Part shown: piece by piece, positions 1 to 5,639 of the stretch
How the letters are laid out: every line of letters starts with the position of its first letter
Position numbering within the stretch: the stretch's first letter is position 1
Origin: Candidatus Melainabacteria bacterium
Lineage (GTDB): Bacteria; Cyanobacteriota; Vampirovibrionia; 2-02-FULL-35-15
DNA: 7,284 nt
Reading direction: 5' to 3'
Assembly (NCBI GenBank): GCA_023250175.1
Contig: JAHFBD010000110.1
Span: forward strand, 1-7,284
Position numbers and translations under genes: made by a program
The notes under the pieces: generated by a model
Database searches by the model: none
What the model was told of the DNA's origin: nothing
The model's input: only the letters and a program-made list of their open reading frames with translations

Positions 1-75
1 GATATTGAAGAATATAAATCTGCAATAGAAGAAGCAAAGACTAAAGAGAAATCTCTTCATAATCCTCCAGAGTAG
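1..75 (+). CDS. C-terminal end of an unidentified protein (5' truncated by window edge)
   Basis: Reading from base 1, frame 1 is open for 24 codons and ends at TAG (73-75). The visible tail is highly charged and probably helical (rich in Glu and Lys: IEEYKSAIEEAKTKEK), ending in HNPPE. No domain can be recognised in so short a piece. It lies 35 bases upstream of an MCE-domain gene on the same strand. In many bacteria MCE genes follow the ATPase or permease gene of the same lipid transporter, so an MlaF-like ATPase or MlaE-like permease is a reasonable guess. Nothing in the visible residues confirms it. Confidence 0.6.
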   Translation, partial: DIEEYKSAIEEAKTKEKSLHNPPE

Positions 76-110
76 TGTATAGTGAAAATGCTATACGCTA
101 ATATATTGAT

Positions 111-1121
111 ATGATCAGATCAATATTTATACTACTGTTAATATTTATAGCCTCAGTTAGCTATGTGATTTATACGAATTCAGAAAAAACTTTTGAAGCA
201 CAATTTAAAAATATTGATGGGTTACCAAATGGAGCCAAAGTTACAGCTTTAGGGGTAACAATTGGTAAAGTTATTCGAACTAAGCCCATTGAAGACGGAG
301 TAATAGTAACAGTTAAAATTACAAATAAATCATTTTCTTATCCAGAACCAGGTTCTCAGTTAACAATTACTTCTTTTAGACCAAATCAAGGTAGAGTTTT
401 AGAAGTTATTCCTCCTGATAAAAAACTGGCTGAAAGTAAAGCCTGGATAGTTAGAGAACCAATTACTACTGAAAGCTGGTTGTCTGCTTCCTTAGAGCTT
501 GTTGATAACTTGAAAGACTCTTCAGAAAAAATTATCAAGGTACTTAATCCTGAAAATGTAGAAAAAACAAAAAACGCTTTTATAGAAGCTTCAGGTACTT
601 TGAGACAATTAGCCAATCATTTAAATGAGCGTGAAAAGTATTTAAAGTTGCTACAAGAGCGATTTGCTCAAGGTGGTGATGAAGCTGCTGCATTGTTGCT
701 AAGACTTCATAAGCCAATAGATTCTTTAAGCCAGATTGTAAGTAATGATGAGCTAATAATGTCCTTTGGTGGGAAAGCTAGTGATTTTGTGCAAAACTTA
801 AATGAGATTTCCAAGAACCTTAACAAGCCAGAATTTGTAACTGATATAAGTTTTTTTAAAACCAAGATTTTAGATCATTTAAATACTGTAAATTCTTCAT
901 TAATTATAGAAAGTCAAGATTTAAATGATTCAGAATTAAAACAAAACATTAAAATTTTTAGTTCTCATGTTGATAATTTAAATACTTTTTATGAAAAACT
1001 GTCTAAGAAGAATATCGGAAAGTCAGTTGTTGACTCTGCTAAAAAAGCAAGAATGGTAACAACTGAGCTTGAGCAAAAAACCGAAGACTATTGGAAACTT
1101 CTTAATACTAAACAAAACTAA
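111..1121 (+). CDS. MCE/MlaD-family substrate-binding protein of a lipid ABC transporter
   Basis: This is a 336-residue protein with a single N-terminal hydrophobic segment (about residues 3-21), which should anchor it in the inner membrane with the rest in the periplasm. Residues about 26-105 form one MCE domain: the stretch FKNIDGLPNGAKVTALGVTIGKV is the typical strand pattern, followed by the second half around residues 61-100. Residues 120-336 have no recognisable domain and look helical, with heptad-like Leu/Ile spacing. This matches the needle or coiled-coil region that follows MCE domains in MlaD-like proteins. The family binds lipids for an MlaE/MlaF-type transporter moving them between inner and outer membranes. 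ATG 111 is the first ATG in frame, because a TAA at 99-101 closes the frame upstream. No clear Shine-Dalgarno site precedes it. It probably belongs to an operon with the gene ending at 75. The 3' end overlaps the convergent gene by 14 bp. Confidence 0.85.
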   Translation: MIRSIFILLLIFIASVSYVIYTNSEKTFEAQFKNIDGLPNGAKVTALGVTIGKVIRTKPIEDGVIVTVKITNKSFSYPEPGSQLTITSFRPNQGRVLEVIPPDKKLAESKAWIVREPITTESWLSASLELVDNLKDSSEKIIKVLNPENVEKTKNAFIEASGTLRQLANHLNEREKYLKLLQERFAQGGDEAAALLLRLHKPIDSLSQIVSNDELIMSFGGKASDFVQNLNEISKNLNKPEFVTDISFFKTKILDHLNTVNSSLIIESQDLNDSELKQNIKIFSSHVDNLNTFYEKLSKKNIGKSVVDSAKKARMVTTELEQKTEDYWKLLNTKQN

Positions 1122-2352
1122 TTCTTTTTTTAAATTCTTTAGCTGATAATGTGATCGGTGTTTGTTTCCTTTTCAGTAATTCTTTTTTTAATAATTCATA
1201 AAAAATCTGCCCATCATTTCTATTCACGATGGCTTGCAGGTGTGATTCGCTTAATGTAACGGGATATCCAAAGCCTACTTTACATTGCAAATAAATAGTG
1301 TTGTGTAATAAAGTAAGCAAATTTTCATCTTGTGCAACGTATGAAGGGATTTCTACTCTTGCAATTTCAGTTCCTGTGTTGATGTAAAAAAATAATATTT
1401 TCAACTCATTGTTGTAGTGGTTTAATATTTTGCTATTTGATTTAAATAAAACAGTTCTTGTTCCTGCTTCTGCAGTCTTATCAGTAAAGTACTTCCCTAC
1501 TAATTTCCGATCGAAAATGGGTTTATAGTCTAAAATTGGGTTGCAAGGAAGATTTTTTGCAACAATGTCACTACAATGTTTTTTACAGTCTACAGAGTCA
1601 TATGGACATTTGTAGATCCTAAGCATGTTAATTAGATCATTTGCTCTGGAATTACTAAGAAAGCTCGCAACTGGTATATTTAGTGACTTTAGTTCAAGTA
1701 GTGCATCTGTAAATCTTTTAATAAAGTGTTCAATAAAAGCATTATTAAATTTCTCTATATGCCAGTGAATTAAAGTCCCATCAAGCAAAGCTATAATGGG
1801 AAGTTTATGGTTTGTGTATTTTTTTGCTAGCTTTACTAACAATTCAACTTCTTGTAATGTTCGTTCATAGGCTACAAGGTCTTCTTCATGAACATTATCG
1901 TAAAAGTTTCTTTTTTCTGATGCCAGAGGATTAATATCCTCAATTGAGTTATAAATGTGTGGCTCTGAATTAAGTAGTACTGGAATATTGCGATTAAAGT
2001 AAGGAATTGCAGTAAGTCCAATATTAATTAAAAATGCATTGGTAAATTCATGAGCCGAAGGATTTATTTGTGAGCCATCAGTAGCTACAACTATATGAGG
2101 CTGTGAAAAGTTTTTATCACAAGGAATAAGAGAACTTATATTTTCCTCTTCTAACTCTGGGATAGCAAAGAAAAAATTAGCTTTTTCATTACTTCTTGTC
2201 TCAATTAATTTTGTTAAGAGTTTTTGCTGGTTGTTGAAGGCATCTTGAAGGAGGTTATATGTAGAAACAATTCTATTTTTAGCTATGTCAAGAGTATTTT
2301 GGTTTTCAAGACTGGTGAGCTGGGTAATAACTTTTTTTAAGTCAAGAGGCAT
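1108..2352 (-). CDS. NurA-domain nuclease-like protein
   Basis: This 414-residue protein has the layout of the NurA family (DNA end-processing 5'-3' nuclease and ssDNA endonuclease, RNase H-like fold). Residues 87-97 contain VVATDGSQINP, the first strand with the family's catalytic Asp (D92) in a DGS context. Residues 186-195 contain IIALLDGTLI, the second acidic strand (D191). Residues 228-245 (ASFLSNSRANDL and onward) and the end motif GYPVTLSESHLQAI (362-375) also fit. Residues 1-60 look helical. An unusual insert carries four cysteines (C249, C256, C260, C270), possibly a metal or Fe-S site. NurA usually works with the HerA translocase, and no herA is in the window. In archaea the pair processes DNA breaks; bacterial homologues are less well understood. 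The ATG at 2350-2352 has no clear ribosome binding site. The gene is divergent from pheS and convergent with the MCE gene. Confidence 0.8.
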   Translation of the reverse strand: MPLDLKKVITQLTSLENQNTLDIAKNRIVSTYNLLQDAFNNQQKLLTKLIETRSNEKANFFFAIPELEEENISSLIPCDKNFSQPHIVVATDGSQINPSAHEFTNAFLINIGLTAIPYFNRNIPVLLNSEPHIYNSIEDINPLASEKRNFYDNVHEEDLVAYERTLQEVELLVKLAKKYTNHKLPIIALLDGTLIHWHIEKFNNAFIEHFIKRFTDALLELKSLNIPVASFLSNSRANDLINMLRIYKCPYDSVDCKKHCSDIVAKNLPCNPILDYKPIFDRKLVGKYFTDKTAEAGTRTVLFKSNSKILNHYNNELKILFFYINTGTEIARVEIPSYVAQDENLLTLLHNTIYLQCKVGFGYPVTLSESHLQAIVNRNDGQIFYELLKKELLKRKQTPITLSAKEFKKRISFV

Positions 2353-2376
2353 GGACTCATTATATAATATTGCGGT

Positions 2377-2382
2377 ATTATA
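2377..2382 (-). promoter_or_regulatory. Candidate -10 box for the NurA-like gene
   Basis: The minus strand reads a perfect TATAAT here, 24 bases upstream of the ATG at 2352. No good -35 box is found 16-18 bases further upstream (the 17-bp position reads ATCATC). A second TATAAT on the same strand (2359-2364) is too close to the start codon unless the mRNA is nearly leaderless. In DNA this AT-rich, chance matches are common. Confidence 0.3.
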
Positions 2383-2485
2383 CTGCTCTGAGGCTCATCG
2401 ATGATTAAAAGTTACTATTTAGCTAGTGTAATATTTCTAAGTAAATGATTTATAAGGTAAGATTTTATCCCCCAATTATAAAAAC

Positions 2486-2512
2486 TTGGTAAAATCTGTA
2501 AGGTGTTATAAA
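2486..2512 (+). promoter_or_regulatory. Candidate extended -10 promoter for pheS-yqeK
   Basis: TGTTATAAA at 2504-2512 is an extended -10 element (TG-N-TATAAA). A -35-like TTGGTA lies at 2486-2491 with a short 15-bp spacer, which the extended -10 could offset. Transcription would start near 2518-2520, giving a leader of about 60 bases that includes the hairpin at 2539-2568. The upstream arm pair 2460-2469/2488-2497 overlaps the -35 position. Confidence 0.4.
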
Positions 2513-2538
2513 TTGCAGATCGGAAGCACTCTAGAAAT

Positions 2539-2568
2539 CCGGTTTTGGGAGCGTAGCAAAAAAACCGG
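2539..2568 (+). promoter_or_regulatory. Hairpin in the pheS 5' leader
   Basis: CCGGTTTT (2539-2546) pairs perfectly with AAAACCGG (2561-2568), closing a 14-base loop (2547-2560, GGGAGCGTAGCAAA). It has the only GC-rich stem in an otherwise AT-rich leader, and ends 12 bases before the pheS ATG. The 3' arm runs straight into GGTGGTAGGT (2567-2576), which holds the only plausible ribosome binding site for pheS. There is no run of T after the stem, so it is not a standard terminator. It could affect translation initiation of pheS or mRNA stability. I do not recognise it as a T-box or any other known riboswitch. Confidence 0.45.
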
Positions 2569-2580
2569 TGGTAGGTCAAA

Positions 2581-3618
2581 ATGATAAAAACCCTAGAAGA
2601 TACAATAGAAAAACTAAAACAAGAAGTTAAGTCTGAGGCTTCCCAAATTATGGATTCAAAAAGTCTTGAATCATTTAGGGTTAAGTATTTAGGTGAAAAG
2701 AGCTTTTTAACTAATGAACAAAAAAATATAAAAAACCTCTCAAAAGATGAGAGACCAGTTCACGGAAAGCTTTTAAATGAATTAAAAATATATTTAAATG
2801 AAATCTATGATAGGAAAAAATCTGATATTGATGCTGTTGTAATGGAAGAAAAGCTTTCTAAAGAAGCTTTTGATATAACGTTGCCAGGTTTGATGAGTGA
2901 AATGGGGCATGAACATCCACTAAGCATGGTGACGAGAGAAATTATTGATATATTTCGTGGAATGGGATTTACTGTAGTTAGTGGACCTGAGGTAGAAACT
3001 GATTTTTATAATTTTACTGCTTTAAATACTCCTCCGGAGCATCCAGCAAGGGATGAACAAGATACATTTTATACAAAAATAGCTCCACAGGTTCTTTTAC
3101 GAAGCCATACTTCAACGGTTCAAATAAGGGCGATGGAAAGATTAAAACCTCCATTTAGAGTATTAGCACATGGAAGAGTATATAGAAATGAAGAAATCAA
3201 TGCGCGTAAAATGCCATTTTTCCACCAACTTGAAGTTTTAGCAATAGAAAAAGAATTTACTTTTGGAAATATGAAATGGATTTTAAATGAGTTTATTAAA
3301 AAATTCTTTGGTAAAGAAGTAAAAGTTAGATTTAGACCCGACTTTTTTCCATTTACAGAACCAAGTGCTGAATTAGACTCTCAATGCCCGTTTTGTGAAG
3401 GCAGTGGGTGTCTTACTTGTGGCAATCGGGGATGGCTTGAGCTCCTTGGCTGTGGAATGGTAGATCCAAACGTTTTAAAAGCAGTAAATATTAATCCTGA
3501 TGAATGGGTTGGTTTTGCTGCTGGTTTAGGGCTTGAGAGATTTACTATGTTGAAGTATAAGATCCCAGATATTAGATATTTCTTTACTGGGGATCTTAGA
3601 TTTCTGAAACAATTTTAA
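2581..3618 (+). CDS. pheS: Phenylalanine--tRNA ligase alpha subunit
   Basis: The cytoplasmic PheRS alpha chain carries the catalytic core that activates Phe with ATP and charges tRNA-Phe as an (alpha-beta)2 tetramer. At 345 residues it has the usual bacterial length. Residues 1-90 are the helical N-terminal tRNA-contacting arm. Class II motif 1 lies around 112-157 (HPLSMVTREI, GPEVETDFYNF, TPPEHPARD), motif 2 around 192-223 (FRVLAHGRVYRNEEINARK, FFHQLEVL) and motif 3 at 315-332 (GLGLERFTMLKY). The DTFY and RSHTSTVQIR stretches (161-183) and FFPFTEPSAE (255-264) are family signatures. Four cysteines in a C-x2-C-x4-C-x2-C pattern (C269, C272, C277, C280) form a zinc-knuckle-like insert seen in some PheS proteins. 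An in-frame TAG at 2572-2574 rules out a longer start. pheT does not follow; the downstream neighbour overlapping by one base is yqeK, so the beta subunit must be encoded elsewhere. Confidence 0.98.
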   Translation: MIKTLEDTIEKLKQEVKSEASQIMDSKSLESFRVKYLGEKSFLTNEQKNIKNLSKDERPVHGKLLNELKIYLNEIYDRKKSDIDAVVMEEKLSKEAFDITLPGLMSEMGHEHPLSMVTREIIDIFRGMGFTVVSGPEVETDFYNFTALNTPPEHPARDEQDTFYTKIAPQVLLRSHTSTVQIRAMERLKPPFRVLAHGRVYRNEEINARKMPFFHQLEVLAIEKEFTFGNMKWILNEFIKKFFGKEVKVRFRPDFFPFTEPSAELDSQCPFCEGSGCLTCGNRGWLELLGCGMVDPNVLKAVNINPDEWVGFAAGLGLERFTMLKYKIPDIRYFFTGDLRFLKQF

Positions 3619-4286
3619 TGAAATATCAACTATATAATGTAACCTCAAAGCAAGAGAGTTTATATATGCCTGCTTATAATAAAACTAAGCAATTATTAAA
3701 AAAACTAAAGCCTGAAATTGAAAAATGGCTTAAAGGTAACGTTACAGAAAAAAGATTTAAGCATATTGAAAGAGTTGCAAAGACTGCAAAAAAATATGCT
3801 AAAAAAATGAAATTAGATCATTATAAAGCAGAATTATCAGGCTGGCTGCATGATTGTGCCAAAGACTTTTCTAATGAAAGACTTATGCGCATGGCAAGAT
3901 TATATAGAATAGACCTTGACGAGGTAGATTATATAAATCCTCATATACTTCATGCTCGTGTAGGTGCAATCATAGCCAAAGAAAAATTCAAAATTAAAGA
4001 TTCAGAAGTGTTAGGAGGGATTCGTTGTCATACGTTAGCAGAGCCTAATATGAGTAAACTTGAAATGGTAGTTTATCTTGCAGATGCAACAGAGCCATCA
4101 AGGCAAAGACAATTTGCTGCTCCTGTTCGAAGAATATTTAAAGACAAAGGATTAGAACCTGCTGTATTAAAGGCTATTGATAATAAATTACTAGAAGTCC
4201 TTAAACGAAGGAAAAGCATTCATCCTCTTACTATAAAGGCTAGAAATTGGTTAATAGAACAAATTGAAAAACAAATTGAAAACTAA
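3618..4286 (+). CDS. yqeK: YqeK-type HD-domain Ap4A (symmetrical) hydrolase
   Basis: The YqeK family hydrolyses diadenosine tetraphosphate (Ap4A) to two ADP, using a metal centre in an HD-domain fold. The expected ligands are all present: H49 (RFKHIERV), H78-D79 (GWLHDCAKD), H112 (ILHARVGA), H138 (IRCHT) and D156 (VYLADATEPSR), plus the closing IHPLTIKARNW (201-211). At 222 residues it is slightly longer than typical, because of about 40 Lys-rich residues before the domain. The first ATG shares its A with the pheS stop (TAATG), suggesting translational coupling. It has no Shine-Dalgarno site. A second in-frame ATG (3666, Met17) follows GAGAG and would give a length closer to the family norm, so the true start is uncertain. 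The usual neighbours nadD and rsfS are absent. Pairing with pheS is coherent, because aminoacyl-tRNA synthetases can generate Ap4A. Confidence 0.88.
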   Translation: MKYQLYNVTSKQESLYMPAYNKTKQLLKKLKPEIEKWLKGNVTEKRFKHIERVAKTAKKYAKKMKLDHYKAELSGWLHDCAKDFSNERLMRMARLYRIDLDEVDYINPHILHARVGAIIAKEKFKIKDSEVLGGIRCHTLAEPNMSKLEMVVYLADATEPSRQRQFAAPVRRIFKDKGLEPAVLKAIDNKLLEVLKRRKSIHPLTIKARNWLIEQIEKQIEN

Positions 4287-4299
4287 AATTTATTTAGTT
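4281..4299. terminator. Small dyad covering both convergent stop codons
   Basis: AACTAAA (4281-4287) pairs with TTTAGTT (4293-4299) around a 5-base loop. The stem contains the yqeK stop, and the TldE-like gene's stop (4290-4292, minus strand) spans the loop and the first base of the 3' arm. The two genes end only 3 bp apart, so a bidirectional terminator is expected here. The stem has only one G-C pair and no U tract follows on either strand, so any termination activity is doubtful. Confidence 0.25.
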
Positions 4300-5582
4300 G
4301 TTACTGTAAAAGAGTCTATTAGCATGTCTGGATTATAAATATTAGACCAGTAAAATTTAGGGTTATTAGAAAGCTCAATTATATTATTTAAGGCAGTATA
4401 TAAATTACCGCTAATCATCGTATCTTTTACCCTACCAATAATTTCTCCATTTTCAATTAAAAATCCTATATCTACATTTACTGATAAGTCCCCTGAAATA
4501 TTACTAGTTAGTCCACCCATCGTTTGATCTATTAATAAACCATATTGAATATTTTTTATAATGTCATTTATTGATCTGGAGCCTGTTGAAACAATCATAT
4601 TTAGTAGAGTTGGTTCAGGTTGTGTAGTTAGGGTGGGTTTAAACCCATTTCCTGTGGATACATATTTTGGTATCGATTTGCATGAAGATGCTAAATCCAA
4701 ATAGAAACTTTCTAAGACTCCTTTGTTAATAAGTATTAGAGGCTGTATAGTACTTCCCTCGTCATCAATACTTCTTGCCATATAACCAAAGGCAGGGTCT
4801 TGAGTTATTGTAATTAGATTGCTTGTAATTTTATTACCAAGTTTATTATGCCAAGGTGATGAGCGTTGATTTATTTGTTTTCCATTTAAGGCAAGCTCTA
4901 TAATATTTAGAAGTTCTTTGCTTGCTTTGCTTGTAAACAGTATTGGACAAGGTCCATTTTTAATTATTGCATGCTTTTTTGAAAGCTTATAGTTTAATAG
5001 TAATTCATCTAAGAAGATTTTGTAGTCTGGGAATTTATTGTTTTGTGTAGCAGTGAAAATTTCAATAAAATCATTCTCTTTTGTTTCTCTAATATTTATT
5101 GATAATGAATAGATGGTATTTGAATGATAGTAGTGTAGCTCGTTTGTATTTTTTATGACTTCATTAAAAGTACTTATATCAAAAGAAACATCTATAAGAG
5201 CCTTGCTTGCAATTTGTAAAGAGTTATCAATTATTTCTTTTCCTGCTGTATTTATTTTGGGAAATAGATCTTGAGGATTTATTTCTTTTGAGGTTAAATC
5301 AGTAATCTGTGATTTGGTTGGTAATAATATTTCTAACTCTGGTGAAAATAAGGATATATCAATGGCATTTTTAATACCATCTTCAATATTATAGTCTCCA
5401 TAACTTGAATTAAAACCGACTTTTTTATTGTTAAGCAGTCTAATCGCTTTACCTGAGCGATGGGTAATCTCAGTTTGTTTTAGTTTATTTGCTACAAAAG
5501 AAACTTTATATTCAGATAAATCTTGAGTATATAGTTCAATATCTGAGACGTTGTATTTTTTTTTTAATTGCTTTAACTCCAT
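4290..5582 (-). CDS. TldE/PmbA-family protein (TldD/TldE protease, regulatory-type subunit)
   Basis: This 430-residue soluble protein has the TldD/PmbA two-domain layout. The N-terminal half (1-200) is divergent. The C-terminal half (260-400) carries the family blocks: DPAFGYMARSIDDEGST (262-278), LINKGVLESFYLDLASS (284-300), STGNGF (309-314), GLLIDQTMGG (348-357), ISGDLSVNVDIGFLIENGEI (362-381) and ISGNLYTAL (390-398). There is no HExxxH zinc motif. TldD carries that motif and the TldE/PmbA subunit lacks it, so this is the TldE type. In E. coli TldD and TldE form a heterodimeric metalloprotease that degrades unfolded peptides and matures microcin B17. Here no tldD is adjacent: the upstream same-strand neighbour is a kinase, 57 bp away. 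The ATG at 5580-5582 has no Shine-Dalgarno site. The partner must be elsewhere, or this may be a diverged stand-alone member. Confidence 0.82.
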   Translation of the reverse strand: MELKQLKKKYNVSDIELYTQDLSEYKVSFVANKLKQTEITHRSGKAIRLLNNKKVGFNSSYGDYNIEDGIKNAIDISLFSPELEILLPTKSQITDLTSKEINPQDLFPKINTAGKEIIDNSLQIASKALIDVSFDISTFNEVIKNTNELHYYHSNTIYSLSINIRETKENDFIEIFTATQNNKFPDYKIFLDELLLNYKLSKKHAIIKNGPCPILFTSKASKELLNIIELALNGKQINQRSSPWHNKLGNKITSNLITITQDPAFGYMARSIDDEGSTIQPLILINKGVLESFYLDLASSCKSIPKYVSTGNGFKPTLTTQPEPTLLNMIVSTGSRSINDIIKNIQYGLLIDQTMGGLTSNISGDLSVNVDIGFLIENGEIIGRVKDTMISGNLYTALNNIIELSNNPKFYWSNIYNPDMLIDSFTVTTK

Positions 5583-5592
5583 TTGGTGTTTA

Positions 5593-5627
5593 TTTCTAAC
5601 ACTTTACTTGTTGGCTTGTCAATTATA
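5593..5627 (-). promoter_or_regulatory. Candidate promoter elements upstream of the TldE-like gene
   Basis: Within the 57-bp gap between kinase and TldE-like gene, the minus strand has a perfect TTGACA (5617-5622), an 18-bp spacer, and an extended -10-like TGTTAGAAA (5593-5601). This would start transcription only about 4 bases before the ATG. Overlapping it, a perfect TATAAT (5622-5627) could be the -10 of an alternative promoter with a roughly 33-base leader, but its -35 (ACGCTA) is poor. Either would let this gene be expressed independently of the kinase. Confidence 0.4.
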
Positions 5628-5639
5628 GGCTAATTTTCT

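Noticed and set aside
386..616. Open frame of 76 codons on the minus strand inside the MCE gene
   Set aside because: It lies wholly antisense to a convincing MCE protein and its translation has no recognisable motif; a shadow frame.
2517..2526. AGATCGGAAG, the first ten bases of common Illumina adapters
   Set aside because: The match stops after ten bases and the sequence continues smoothly into the pheS leader; most likely coincidence rather than adapter contamination.
2500..2580. T-box or tRNA-like element upstream of pheS
   Set aside because: No T-box consensus (the AGGGTGGNACCGCG type), no specifier loop, no terminator/antiterminator pair and no TTCGA-type tRNA arm were found.
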